Shown here: positions 44,407-55,606 of the stretch, in pieces
How positions within the stretch are numbered: position 1 is the stretch's first letter
Layout of the letters: every line of letters begins with the position of its first letter
NCBI RefSeq assembly: GCF_001629735.1
Contig: NZ_CP015224.1
Coordinates: 2,666,001 to 2,730,000, forward strand
From: Lysinibacillus sphaericus
Lineage (GTDB): Bacteria > Bacillota > Bacilli > Bacillales_A > Planococcaceae
Direction of reading: 5' to 3'
DNA: 64,000 bases
Made by a program: the position numbers and the translations under genes
Notes under the pieces: generated by a model
What the model was told of the DNA's origin: nothing
Seen by the model: the letters and a program-made list of their open reading frames with translations, nothing else
Databases searched by the model: none

Positions 44407-45615
44407 ATGTCAGACGTTCTAAAGCAATTTGTTATGCCGAAAAAAAACTTATTTGGACCTGGAGCAATTCAAGAAGTTGGTAAACACTTAAATGATTTAG
44501 AAGTGAAGAAGACATTAATCGTAACAGATGAGGGCTTACACAAATTAGGTCTCTCTGAACAAATTGCAAACATCATTACAGCTGCTGGAATTGATGTAGC
44601 AATTTTCCCTAAAGCAGAACCAAATCCAACAGATCAAAATATTGAAGATGGCATAGCAGATTACCATGCTGAAAGCTGTGATTCAATCGTTTCTCTTGGA
44701 GGAGGGAGCGCTCATGATGCAGCAAAAGGTATCGGACTTATTGCTTCGAATGGTGGACGCATTCAAGATTATGAAGGCGTTGATAAATCACAAAATCCAC
44801 TTGTGCCATTAATTGCTATTAATACAACGGCTGGTACTGCTAGTGAAATGACTCGTTTCACGATTATTACAGATACAGCACGTAAAGTAAAAATGGCCAT
44901 TGTTGATAAACATGTGACCCCGTTACTTTCGATTAATGATTCCGAACTGATGATTGGGTTACCTCCTGCTCTAACAGCTGCTACTGGTGTTGATGCATTG
45001 ACACATGCTATTGAATCATTTGTTTCGACAAATGCAACACCAATTACAGACGCTTGTGCTGAGAAGGTACTTCAACTAGTTCCTGAATTTTTACCACGTG
45101 CCTATGCAAATGGAGCTGATTTAGAAGCACGTGAACAAATGGTATATGCACAATTTTTAGCTGGTATGGCTTTTAATAATGCTTCACTAGGCTATGTCCA
45201 TGCGATTGCTCATCAGTTAGGTGGCTATTATAATCTACCTCATGGCGTATGTAATGCCATTTTATTACCACATGTTTGCCGCTTCAATGTAACAGCACGT
45301 ACTGAGCGTTTTGCTCGCATTGCTGAATTATTAGGTGAAAATGTGACAGGATTAAGTAAGCGTGATGCTGCTGAAAAAGCTATTTCAGCTATTGAAAAGC
45401 TATCAAAGGATTTAAATATTCCTAGTGGCTTCCGCGAACTAGGTGCAAAAGATGAGGATATTGAAATTTTAGCAAAAAATGCGATGTTAGATGTTTGCGC
45501 TGAGACAAATCCTCGTAAAGCAACATTAGATGATATTAAACAAATTATTACAAATGCAATGGGCCCTATCGTGAAAAAAGAGGAATCGCTTGAAGCAGTT
45601 GCTGCTCTTTCATAA
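44407..45615 (+). CDS. Iron-containing alcohol dehydrogenase (group III)
   Basis: 402 residues: GGGSAHDAAKGIGL nucleotide-binding loop (about 96-109), TTAGTASEMT, and the metal site with GVDALTHAIESF and HAIAHQLGGYYNLPHGVCNAILLPHV (His ligands; landmark ends only). Closest in form to 1,3-propanediol or methanol/butanol-type NAD-dependent dehydrogenases. Start after GGGGTTGGAAG. Monocistronic; substrate not decidable. Confidence 0.93.
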   Translation: MSDVLKQFVMPKKNLFGPGAIQEVGKHLNDLEVKKTLIVTDEGLHKLGLSEQIANIITAAGIDVAIFPKAEPNPTDQNIEDGIADYHAESCDSIVSLGGGSAHDAAKGIGLIASNGGRIQDYEGVDKSQNPLVPLIAINTTAGTASEMTRFTIITDTARKVKMAIVDKHVTPLLSINDSELMIGLPPALTAATGVDALTHAIESFVSTNATPITDACAEKVLQLVPEFLPRAYANGADLEAREQMVYAQFLAGMAFNNASLGYVHAIAHQLGGYYNLPHGVCNAILLPHVCRFNVTARTERFARIAELLGENVTGLSKRDAAEKAISAIEKLSKDLNIPSGFRELGAKDEDIEILAKNAMLDVCAETNPRKATLDDIKQIITNAMGPIVKKEESLEAVAALS

Positions 45616-45629
45616 TTAATAAAAAAACA

Positions 45630-45667
45630 AAAGGTGGAGATAAACCAAGTTTTTCTCCACCTTTTTT
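45630..45667. terminator. Terminator after the alcohol dehydrogenase gene
   Basis: AAAGGTGGAGA / TCTCCACCTTTTTT stem. Confidence 0.9.
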
Positions 45668-45755
45668 CTATGCTCAAAGATGAAAATGATGTAAACACAT
45701 TGTTTAGAATGGAAACTCTCGCTATACTTTTATTAAAAAGAATAGGAGATAACAA

Positions 45756-46559
45756 ATGCGTTTAATCTCGATATGTCCAAGCAATACAGAGCTTGTAGCC
45801 TATTTAGGACTGACAGACCAGCTTGTTGGAGTAGATGATTTCTCCGATTGGCCATCAAGCGTTAAAGATTTGCCACAGCTTGGTCCAGATTTATCTATTA
45901 ATATGAACGATTTAGAGGCATTACACCCCGATCTTGTTCTTGCTTCTTTAAGTGTGCCTGGAATGGAAAAAAACATCGAGGAATTGCAAAGAAGAAATAT
46001 CCCTCATATTGTTTTTAATGCGAACTCGTTAGAGGAAATTGCACAAGATCTCCTTTCACTCGGGAGAGCTTGCCATGTAGAAGAACGTGCTAAAATAATC
46101 GCAGAAGAATATTTGCAATCCATTGACAAAATGCGTATAGTTGCTAACTCCCTCACGAAGAAACCTACTCTATACTGGGAATGGTGGCCAAACCCAATTT
46201 TTACACCAGGAAAAATAAATTGGCTAACAGAAATTAGTGCTATTGCAGGCGGAGTCAATTTATTTCACGATGTAGAACTAGCCAGTGTTCAAACTGATTG
46301 GGCAGATGTTGTTAAACGAAAGCCCGACTATATCATGATGGCTTGGGTAGGTGTAGCTTTTGAGCGTATACAGCCGGCCAACTTATTAAAGCGTCCCCAT
46401 GCAAGTGAGCTACATGCTGTGAAAATGGAACAGCTTCATGTAATGGAGGAATGGCTTTATTGTCGGCCTTCTCCCCGTCTTATTGAAGGGGCTATAAAAC
46501 TGGCAAAAATACTGCACCCTCAGCAATATGAACACATAAAATCGCCAAGTTTTCTATAA
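45756..46559 (+). CDS. BtuF-like substrate-binding-fold protein without signal peptide
   Basis: 267 residues with the helical-backbone metal receptor fold (ISICPSNTELVAYLGLTDQL, VGVDDFSDWP, LHPDLVLAS, PTLYWEWWPNPIFTPG). It begins directly at the first strand with no signal peptide or lipobox, and no permease or ATPase gene is near, so it is probably cytosolic. Cobalamin-binding annotation is common for this group but unproven. AGGAGA precedes the ATG. Confidence 0.85.
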   Translation: MRLISICPSNTELVAYLGLTDQLVGVDDFSDWPSSVKDLPQLGPDLSINMNDLEALHPDLVLASLSVPGMEKNIEELQRRNIPHIVFNANSLEEIAQDLLSLGRACHVEERAKIIAEEYLQSIDKMRIVANSLTKKPTLYWEWWPNPIFTPGKINWLTEISAIAGGVNLFHDVELASVQTDWADVVKRKPDYIMMAWVGVAFERIQPANLLKRPHASELHAVKMEQLHVMEEWLYCRPSPRLIEGAIKLAKILHPQQYEHIKSPSFL

Positions 46560-46562
46560 TAA

Positions 46563-46600
46563 AAAAAACAACATCCCCTTTATGATCGGGGATGTTGTTT
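46563..46600. terminator. Bidirectional terminator between the BtuF-like gene and tyrS
   Basis: AAACAACATCCCC / GGGGATGTTGTTT perfect stem between convergent genes. Confidence 0.92.
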
Positions 46601-46612
46601 AAATTAAAATCA

Positions 46613-48190
<1,578 letters not shown>

Positions 48191-48277
48191 CTATACGAAT
48201 CTATTTCAAAGTCAATAACTATGTTCGAGCTAAAACAATATGTGCTATAATAAACAAGATTTTAGGAGGTCGATACA

Positions 48278-51200
48278 TTGAAGGATTGGATTGAAAAAAT
48301 CAATGCAAAGATCGATACATTAATTGAACAAAAATGGATGAAGAAATTACGTATTTCAGGTAGCGTTACCTGGAACTTATTTTTACTATTTTTAGTCTTT
48401 GCATTGGTTGGCACTGTATTTGTCGGTTCAGTAGGAGCTGGTTATTTCGCTTCTCTTGTAAAAGAAGAGCCTTTACGCTCAAAAGATGAATTGCGAGATC
48501 AAATTTTTAGCTATGAAGAAACAAGTGAAATTTATTTTGCCAACGATATTTATATCGGAAAATTACGGACAGATTTAGATCGCCGCGAAACTTCACTAAA
48601 AAATGTTGCACCAGATGTTATTAATGCAGTACTGGCAACAGAAGATGAGTATTTCCGTGAACATAACGGCATTGTACCAAAAGCGGTTGTACGAGGCTTA
48701 TTACAAGATGTTACGAATTCTGCTACACAGACAGGTGGCTCTACCCTTACGCAACAACTTATTAAAAACCAAGTATTAACCAATGAAGTTTCCTATGAAC
48801 GTAAAGCAAAAGAAATTTTACTTGCTATGCGTTTAGAGCATTTTATGACAAAGGAAGAAATATTAGAGGCTTATTTAAATATTATTCCATACGGTCGTAA
48901 CTCTTCAGGGCGAAATATTGCAGGCGTAGAAACAGCCGCAGAAGGAATCTTTGGTGTCAAAGCTAAGGATTTATCACTTGCGCAAGCAGCTTACATCGCT
49001 GGTATTCCTCAGGCGCCATTTGCTTACACACCTTTTACAAATACGGGTGAACTGAAAAGTGAGGAAGCTTTAAAACCAGGTATTGATCGTATGAAAACAG
49101 TTCTTTATCGTATGAAAGAAGCTGGTTATATTGACGATGCTCAATATAAAGAAACACTGAATTATGATATTGCTGCTGACTTCCGTGGTCCAGAAATGCG
49201 AGCGGAGGATCGTTATCCATGGCTTACATATGAGCTTGAGAGCCGTGCAAAAGATATTATTGCAGAAAAACTCGCAGAAGATGACGGTATTGACCCAGAG
49301 CGATTAAAAACAGAAAAAAAATTAAAAGATAAATATAAAATCTTAGCAGATCGAGATGTTCGCTCAAAAGGTTATCGTATTTATTCAACCATTAACAAAG
49401 ATATGTATGATGCCATGCAAAAAGCTGCTAAGGACTTCCAATATTACGGCCACACATATACTGGTAAAGGGAAAGACCCTGTAACCGGTGAGGAAGTTGA
49501 TATCGAAATGCCCGTACAAGTGGGCAGTATTTTAATGGAGAATACGACAGGTCGCATTTTAAGTTTTGTAGGTGGTCGAGACTTTAATACAACTCAAGTT
49601 AACCATGCAACACAAGCTTATCGTTCAAATGGTTCTACGATGAAACCATTACTTGTATACGCACCTGCTATTGAGTATGGCGTAATTGGTGCAGGTAGCC
49701 CACTCGTTGACGTAAAATTCTCAATTGGTTCATGGAGCCCAAGTAACTATATTACTAGTGATGAGCGAGGACTTATTCCGGCGCGTGAAGCTTTAGCAGA
49801 TTCTCAAAACATATCAGCGTTACGTTTATATAATGATATTATTAACAAACGACCAGCTGATCTATTAGTAAAAATGGGATTCACAAAATTACACCCCGAT
49901 GATTTCACTAACCTTGCAACCGGTATCGGTGCTTTAAGTGAGGGGACTACTGTAGAAGAGAATACGAATGCCTTTGCTACTTTTGCAAATGGTGGTCAAT
50001 TCATTGATGCTTATATGATTGATCGAATTGAAGATCAAGAAGGAAATATTATTTACAAACACGAAGTAGAACCCGTCCAAGTATTTAGTCCAGAAACATC
50101 TTATATTGTGACAGATATGCTACGTGACGTATTAACAAAAGGAACAGGAACTCTTGCTCGTAATACATTAAAATTCTCTTCTGATTTCGCTGCTAAAACA
50201 GGGACTTCTCAAGAGTATAAAGATGTTTGGTTAGTTGGCTATAACCCTAATGTATCTCTAGGTGTTTGGATGGGTTACGACCAACCTCGTACGTTGTACG
50301 CATTTAATAATACGTACCTACAGCCAAGTGTTCGTGTCAATAAATTATGGGGTACTTTAATGAATTCCGTTTACGATGTGGCTCCTGAGTTTATTGACCC
50401 ACCAACAAGCTTTAAGGCACCTAAAAATGTGGTGACCGCTTCATTCTGCGGAATTTCTGGAATGGCACCTTCTGCTGCCTGTGCAGATGCAGGTTTAGTT
50501 CGTTCAGACTTATTTAATGCGAAAGTATTTTTACCTTCACAACCAGATGATAGCTTAGCTGCTTCAAGTGTTGTAACGATTAAAGGAAAAACTTATAATG
50601 CATTACCTAGTACACCAGCTGAATTTGTCAAATCAGGTGGCGCAGGTATTAATCAGGCGTTTATTAAACGTATGTTAGGCCGTCTTGGCGGTAACCCAGC
50701 AAGTTTATTACCGAAAAATTCAACTTTAACCAATTCATCTGTTTCGGCCGTTGATTTCCCTGCGGATGGAAGTGCACCTGCAGCAGTAACAGCATCCGTA
50801 AATGGCTCCACTTTATCTTGGACAGAGTCATCAAACGATGTAGTTGGCTATCGGATTTACAATGTTACAAATGGTGCCAACACATTAGTAACTTCTGTTC
50901 TTGAATCTACACAAAGTATAACGGTCGCTAGTGGACAGGCCTATGTTGTAGTGGCTGTAGATATTACAGGCTTAGTGTCACCACATTCTAATGTAGCCTC
51001 TACTGGTGGTAGTGAAAATGAACCTGATCCAGAGGATAATGGTCAAGAAACAATTCCACCTACAACACCGCCTACAAATGGCAATGGGTCTGGTAATAAT
51101 GGTAACGGTTCTAACAATGGGAATGGATCTGGTGGCAATGGCAACGGCTCTAACAACGGGAATGGATCTGGTGGCAACGGCAACGGCTCCAACAACGGGA

Positions 51201-51334
51201 ATGAATCTGGTGGCAATGGCAACGGCTCCAACAATGGGGATGGATCTGGTGGTAACGGATCAGGTCAACCTGAAGATGGCTCAAATGGAGGAGACAACGG
51301 CAATACAACTCCCCCTGAAACATCAAGGCGATAA
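48278..51334 (+). CDS. ponA: Class A penicillin-binding protein (PBP1-type) with Gly/Asn/Ser tail
   Basis: 1018 residues from TTG 48278 after AGGAGGT. One N-terminal TM helix (about 30-52). The glycosyltransferase domain has ATEDEYFREHNG and TQTGGSTLTQQLIKNQ. The transpeptidase has STMK (about 452-455), a SQN motif and AAKTGTSQEYKD. A fibronectin-III-like segment (about 830-905) precedes a low-complexity tail of NGNGSNNGNGSG repeats. It polymerises and cross-links peptidoglycan; the tail may span the wall. Confidence 0.94.
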   Translation: MKDWIEKINAKIDTLIEQKWMKKLRISGSVTWNLFLLFLVFALVGTVFVGSVGAGYFASLVKEEPLRSKDELRDQIFSYEETSEIYFANDIYIGKLRTDLDRRETSLKNVAPDVINAVLATEDEYFREHNGIVPKAVVRGLLQDVTNSATQTGGSTLTQQLIKNQVLTNEVSYERKAKEILLAMRLEHFMTKEEILEAYLNIIPYGRNSSGRNIAGVETAAEGIFGVKAKDLSLAQAAYIAGIPQAPFAYTPFTNTGELKSEEALKPGIDRMKTVLYRMKEAGYIDDAQYKETLNYDIAADFRGPEMRAEDRYPWLTYELESRAKDIIAEKLAEDDGIDPERLKTEKKLKDKYKILADRDVRSKGYRIYSTINKDMYDAMQKAAKDFQYYGHTYTGKGKDPVTGEEVDIEMPVQVGSILMENTTGRILSFVGGRDFNTTQVNHATQAYRSNGSTMKPLLVYAPAIEYGVIGAGSPLVDVKFSIGSWSPSNYITSDERGLIPAREALADSQNISALRLYNDIINKRPADLLVKMGFTKLHPDDFTNLATGIGALSEGTTVEENTNAFATFANGGQFIDAYMIDRIEDQEGNIIYKHEVEPVQVFSPETSYIVTDMLRDVLTKGTGTLARNTLKFSSDFAAKTGTSQEYKDVWLVGYNPNVSLGVWMGYDQPRTLYAFNNTYLQPSVRVNKLWGTLMNSVYDVAPEFIDPPTSFKAPKNVVTASFCGISGMAPSAACADAGLVRSDLFNAKVFLPSQPDDSLAASSVVTIKGKTYNALPSTPAEFVKSGGAGINQAFIKRMLGRLGGNPASLLPKNSTLTNSSVSAVDFPADGSAPAAVTASVNGSTLSWTESSNDVVGYRIYNVTNGANTLVTSVLESTQSITVASGQAYVVVAVDITGLVSPHSNVASTGGSENEPDPEDNGQETIPPTTPPTNGNGSGNNGNGSNNGNGSGGNGNGSNNGNGSGGNGNGSNNGNESGGNGNGSNNGDGSGGNGSGQPEDGSNGGDNGNTTPPETSRR
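51093..51264 (+). repeat. 36-bp coding tandem repeats in the PBP tail
   Basis: About four copies of a 36-bp unit encoding a 12-residue Gly/Asn/Ser block, with mostly synonymous differences between units. The array is prone to length variation. Confidence 0.85.
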
Positions 51335-51360
51335 TCAGTTTCATTTTCTGTGTCAAACAG

Positions 51361-51403
51361 GCTTACTACAATTCACTTTTGATTTGTAGTAAGTCTATTT
51401 TTT
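51361..51403 (+). terminator. Terminator after the PBP gene
   Basis: GCTTACTACAA / TTGTAGTAAGTC stem followed by a T run. Confidence 0.85.
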
Positions 51404-51446
51404 TGTCATTATTAAGAAGACTACTATTTTGAAGGAGAGGAAAAAT

Positions 51447-52328
51447 ATGAACATTTTAGTTTTAGGGGGCACACGTTTTTTCGGAAAAAAATTAGTGGAA
51501 CTTTGCATTGAGAATGGACATGATGTAACGATTTTAACACGCGGTCAAAGCGGCAATCCTTTTGGAACAGCTGTCAAACAATTAATGGTTAATCGGGATG
51601 ATCGTGACGCATTAGAAAATGCTCTCGCCCATACAACGTGGGATATTGTTTATGATAATATTTGCTACTCTCCTAACGAGGCACATACCATTTGTGAGCT
51701 TTTAAAAGGGAAAACGAAAAAACTTGTCTTTACTTCAACTCTTTCAACCTATGAAGTTGATGGCAAGATGAAAAAGGAAGAAGATTTCGATCCTTATCAT
51801 TATCAAATTCTCATGGGGGATCGAAATGAATTTTCCTACGGAGAAGGAAAAAGACAGGCAGAGGCTGTATTGTTTAAAGAGGCTTCATTCCCAGTTGTTG
51901 CTGTACGTTTCCCAATTGTCATGGGTGAACATGATTACACACGTCGATTGCATTTTCATGTGGAACGTATTTTACACGATCAGCCAATCTCCTTACCGAA
52001 TATCGATGCGCAGATGAGCTATATTACAGATGAGGAAGCAGCTAATTTCTTATATTTTGCAGGCATGACACCTATAGAAGGACCATACAATGCTACAGCA
52101 TCTGGTGCCATGTCATTGAAGGAACTCCTTGCGTTAATTGAAGAAAAGAGTGGGAAGCGCGCAAAAATTTCACTTGTTGGTGGCGATGAAGAATCACAAT
52201 CACCATATGGTGTACCTGCTGACTGGTATATGACAAATGCGAAAGCAGAGAAAGCAGGATTTACATTTAGTCAACTTCATGATTGGTTGCCAAAACTAGT
52301 AAATACATTAGTAAAACAGCTTCAATAA
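51447..52328 (+). CDS. NAD-dependent epimerase/dehydratase family protein
   Basis: 293 residues from ATG 51447 (MNILVLGGTRFFGKKLVE) after AAGGAGAGG. Extended-SDR Rossmann motif GGTRFFGKKL, TLSTYEV where the catalytic Ser/Thr lies, and FSYGEGKRQAE with the YxxxK pair. It resembles the atypical SDR group of mRNA-binding/epimerase-like proteins. Substrate unknown. Confidence 0.85.
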   Translation: MNILVLGGTRFFGKKLVELCIENGHDVTILTRGQSGNPFGTAVKQLMVNRDDRDALENALAHTTWDIVYDNICYSPNEAHTICELLKGKTKKLVFTSTLSTYEVDGKMKKEEDFDPYHYQILMGDRNEFSYGEGKRQAEAVLFKEASFPVVAVRFPIVMGEHDYTRRLHFHVERILHDQPISLPNIDAQMSYITDEEAANFLYFAGMTPIEGPYNATASGAMSLKELLALIEEKSGKRAKISLVGGDEESQSPYGVPADWYMTNAKAEKAGFTFSQLHDWLPKLVNTLVKQLQ

Positions 52329-52336
52329 AAAAGAAA

Positions 52337-52371
52337 GACAAAGAGTCTGCTAAATAAGCAGATTCTTTGTC
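52337..52371. terminator. Bidirectional terminator between the epimerase gene and argD
   Basis: GACAAAGAGTCTGCT / AGCAGATTCTTTGTC stem. Confidence 0.88.
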
Positions 52372-52377
52372 AGTAAA

Positions 52378-53508
52378 TTAATATAATATGGTCTTTAAAA
52401 TGGCTACTGCTTCGTCTATCTCTTTCTTCGTTACAGTTAGTGGCGGCAATAGTCGAATAACATTTGGCCCTGCCCCTACTAATAAGAGACCCTTCTCTTC
52501 TGCAGCAGCAATATACGCGGCTACTTCTGTTTCACCACAGCCAATTCCAAGCATTAATCCCTTACCCTGAATGGTATAATTAGAAGGTAAATGCGCTTTT
52601 AGTTGTGCGACAAAATAGGCTGACTGTTCTTGTACTTGCTGTAAGAATGCTGGCTCAAATACATGACTTAAGACGGCCTGAGCTACATTCATTGCAAGTG
52701 GGTTTCCCCCAAATGTAGTGCCATGTGTACCCGGACTAAAGGTTGCATAAAGCTCGGCAGTTCCTAGCATTGCCCCTACCGGAAAGCCACCACCTAAGCC
52801 TTTTGCTAATGTCACTATATGTGGCTTTAACACCGTTTGCTCAAACGCATAGCGTGTTCCTGTTCTTCCAATTCCAGTCTGTACTTCGTCAATAATGAGT
52901 AATATTCCCTTGTCCTCACATGCTTTTGCAATCGCGGTAGCGAATTCTAACGATACACAATTAACGCCACCTTCTCCTTGAATCATTTCCAGCATAATGG
53001 CTGCTACAGAGTCATCAATAGTAGCTTCTAGTGCGGCAGCGTCATTGAATGGTAAAATCGTAAATTTTTCAACGAGTGGTCCAAAGCCGTTATGTATTTT
53101 GCCTTGACCTGTTGCAGACATTGCTCCGAATGTGCGACCATGGAATGATTTTTCGAAAGTAATCATATGGTTTTTCCCTGTATGCTTTCGTGCTAACTTA
53201 ATGGCCGCTTCATTTGCCTCCGCTCCACTATTACAGAAAAAAGCATGTGCAAAATGCGTATGAGCGATTAATTTTTTAGCCACGGTTTCCTGACCAGGGA
53301 TATCAAAAAGGTTCGATATATGCCACAGCTTTTCACTTTGCTCTTGTAGTGCCTGCACAATGGCTGGATGCGCATGCCCCAGACTTGCTACTGCAATACC
53401 ACTAGTAAAATCTAAATATTGTTTTCCTGTAGAATCCTCTACAACGGTGCCCTGCCCTTTGACAATTTGCGCACGACGTTTACCGTAGTTCCCGAATAAC
53501 GCACTCAT
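52378..53508 (-). CDS. argD: Acetylornithine aminotransferase
   Basis: 376-residue class III PLP aminotransferase making N-acetylornithine. Shows TSGIAVASLGHAHP, FCNSGAEANEAAIKLARKH, LIIDEVQTGIGRTG and the PLP-lysine LAKGLGGGFPVGAM. Last gene of argCJBD, separated from argB by 73 bp. Size is typical of Bacillales ArgD. Confidence 0.95.
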   Translation of the reverse strand: MSALFGNYGKRRAQIVKGQGTVVEDSTGKQYLDFTSGIAVASLGHAHPAIVQALQEQSEKLWHISNLFDIPGQETVAKKLIAHTHFAHAFFCNSGAEANEAAIKLARKHTGKNHMITFEKSFHGRTFGAMSATGQGKIHNGFGPLVEKFTILPFNDAAALEATIDDSVAAIMLEMIQGEGGVNCVSLEFATAIAKACEDKGILLIIDEVQTGIGRTGTRYAFEQTVLKPHIVTLAKGLGGGFPVGAMLGTAELYATFSPGTHGTTFGGNPLAMNVAQAVLSHVFEPAFLQQVQEQSAYFVAQLKAHLPSNYTIQGKGLMLGIGCGETEVAAYIAAAEEKGLLLVGAGPNVIRLLPPLTVTKKEIDEAVAILKTILY

Positions 53509-53581
53509 GTTATCATCTCCGCTATTATTTGAAATGGTCTTCTTTCAACATCTATACTTTTCATAAGCTCTTATTAGAACA

Positions 53582-54367
53582 CTAGGTAGCATGAAGTTTA
53601 TCGGAAGTGACAATCGTAGTGCCAATCAATGTCTCTCCCACAATTTGCACGGAAGGTATACCTGCACGTAAACAATCGATCGCTCCTTGTACTTTCGGAA
53701 TCATCCCTCCATATAGATGCCCTTGTTCTATCCATTGATTAATGAGAGTGGGTGTTGCCATTGTTTGATATTCATCATAGACTCGAATACCACTTACATC
53801 TGTAACGAGTAATAAGCTATCTGCCCCTAAGGCTAATGCTATTTCACTTGCGACTGTATCGCCGTTAATGTTTAAAGCCTGACCTGCTTCACTTACTCCA
53901 ACACAAGCAATAACGGGTACAATTCCCACTGACAATAAAGCTTCAAGTAAGGCTGTATGGATGGCTTTTACTGCTCCTACATAACCATAAACATCTTTAT
54001 CTAAATAATCTGCCACCATTAATTGACCATCATAACCGTTTAGCCCAATGGCCTCGACGCCAGCACTTGTTAAGTCATGAACTAAAGCAGGGTTAACCTG
54101 CCCAATTAGAGTGGATTGGACAACATTCATAGCTGCCTCATTTGTCACACGTATACCATTTAATGTATGCGATTCTATGCCTCGAGCAGCTAATTCACGA
54201 TTAATAGCTGGGCCCCCGCCATGAGTAATAATAAGCTCCACACCGCTATCTTGAAGTTTTTTAAAATGATAAAAAAAATCTTTATTTAAGCCCTCCAGTG
54301 TACTACCACCGAGCTTAATCACCATTCGTTTACGAGCGGTATGATGCGTTGATTTGGACGTAGTCAT
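53582..54367 (-). CDS. argB: Acetylglutamate kinase
   Basis: 261 residues; amino-acid-kinase fold with KLGGSTLEGL, ITHGGGPAIN and the C-terminal GMIPKVQGAIDCL. The start at 54367 gives a 14-residue Ser/Thr/Arg extension before MVIKLGG and overlaps argJ by 38 bp; the internal ATG at 54325 lacks a ribosome-binding site. Second phosphorylation step of arginine synthesis. Confidence 0.93.
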   Translation of the reverse strand: MTTSKSTHHTARKRMVIKLGGSTLEGLNKDFFYHFKKLQDSGVELIITHGGGPAINRELAARGIESHTLNGIRVTNEAAMNVVQSTLIGQVNPALVHDLTSAGVEAIGLNGYDGQLMVADYLDKDVYGYVGAVKAIHTALLEALLSVGIVPVIACVGVSEAGQALNINGDTVASEIALALGADSLLLVTDVSGIRVYDEYQTMATPTLINQWIEQGHLYGGMIPKVQGAIDCLRAGIPSVQIVGETLIGTTIVTSDKLHAT

Positions 54368-55562
54368 ACGTTAAGTCACATCCCCAAGCATGCCCCTTAC
54401 CTTCACCCATGCCAAGAGACACATATATTTTCACTTCATGCATTTTTAAAATTTGTATTAATTCATCCTCTGAGAAAGGAATTGGTTCGCCGTTTTCTAC
54501 CATTGTAGCGCCTCCAATTTGAATCGTAATTTTATCTGGGTCTACAGTGGCACCACTATACCCTACTGCTGCAATAATTCGTCCCCAGTTCGCATCACAG
54601 CCAAAAACAGCAGTCTTTACAAGTGGCGAGCCTACGACGCTCTTGGCGATTTTTCGTGCCTCTTCATCTGCAACTGCGCCAACAACTTCCACTTCAATGA
54701 GCTTAGTTGCCCCTTCTCCATCCTTGGCAATCATTTTTGCTAAATCTTCGGCTACCGTTTTCAATGTGTAATAGAAATTTAACCAATCTGGATGATCAGG
54801 TGTTAACGTCTTATTTCCTGCGAAGCCGTTCGCCAATACAACAACTGTGTCGTTTGTAGATGTATCCCCATCTACGGTAATGGCATTAAACGTGAGATTG
54901 GTAATATCGGATAATGCACTTTGTAATACATCAGATTCTATTTGGGCATCTGTCGTAATAAAGCCCAACATGGTTGCCATATTTGGTTCAATCATGCCTG
55001 AACCCTTCGCAACACCAGCGATAATGATTTCCTTGCCATCTACCGTTGTACTATAGCTTGTGTTCTTCATAACTGTATCTGTTGTTAAAATTGCCTGCGC
55101 AAAGTCAATAGCACTTTCTAAATTGTCCTTCGGTTCTAGCTGTTGAATACCATTTACTACTGGCTCCAGCTTCATCATTTCGCCAATGACGCCCGTTGAA
55201 CAAACTCCCACCAATTCAGGCGCAATCCCTAATTTTTCAGCCACTTGCGCCTGCATTGTTTGGGCATCCTTAACGCCTTGCTTCCCTGTACAAGCATTGG
55301 CATTGCCCGAATTCACGATTATCGCCTGCATTTTTTTTGTTGTGTAAACAACTTCCTTTGTTACTTTTAACGGGGCTGCCTGCACAGCATTTGTTGTAAA
55401 AACACCAGCAACACTAGCTGGTACCTCACTTACTAAAATGGCTAAATCTTTCTTCTTATGTTTTAAACCACAATGTAACCCAGCTGCCTTAAAGCCTTTT
55501 GGTGAAACGATATTTTTACTTGATAACTTTTTCATTACATTTATTGATGTAGTAACTGTCAT
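54330..55562 (-). CDS. argJ: Bifunctional glutamate N-acetyltransferase/amino-acid acetyltransferase
   Basis: 410 residues from ATG 55562 (MTVTTSINVMKKL) after AGGAGGAA. A self-cleaving Ntn-type precursor: the cut and nucleophile Thr lie in EPNMATMLGF. EVPASVAGVFTTNAVQAAP and NSGNANACTG form the active-site surroundings. It recycles acetyl groups from acetylornithine to glutamate. The operon has no argA, consistent with ArgJ supplying acetylglutamate. Confidence 0.95.
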   Translation of the reverse strand: MTVTTSINVMKKLSSKNIVSPKGFKAAGLHCGLKHKKKDLAILVSEVPASVAGVFTTNAVQAAPLKVTKEVVYTTKKMQAIIVNSGNANACTGKQGVKDAQTMQAQVAEKLGIAPELVGVCSTGVIGEMMKLEPVVNGIQQLEPKDNLESAIDFAQAILTTDTVMKNTSYSTTVDGKEIIIAGVAKGSGMIEPNMATMLGFITTDAQIESDVLQSALSDITNLTFNAITVDGDTSTNDTVVVLANGFAGNKTLTPDHPDWLNFYYTLKTVAEDLAKMIAKDGEGATKLIEVEVVGAVADEEARKIAKSVVGSPLVKTAVFGCDANWGRIIAAVGYSGATVDPDKITIQIGGATMVENGEPIPFSEDELIQILKMHEVKIYVSLGMGEGKGHAWGCDLTYDYVQINASYRS

Positions 55563-55606
55563 CCATAATTCCTCCTTATTTTTCATCAAACTAAACATAA
55601 AAACTG

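Noticed and set aside
51006..51389. Other-frame and antisense ORFs through the PBP tail repeats
   Set aside because: They are artefacts of the low-complexity repeat being open in several frames.
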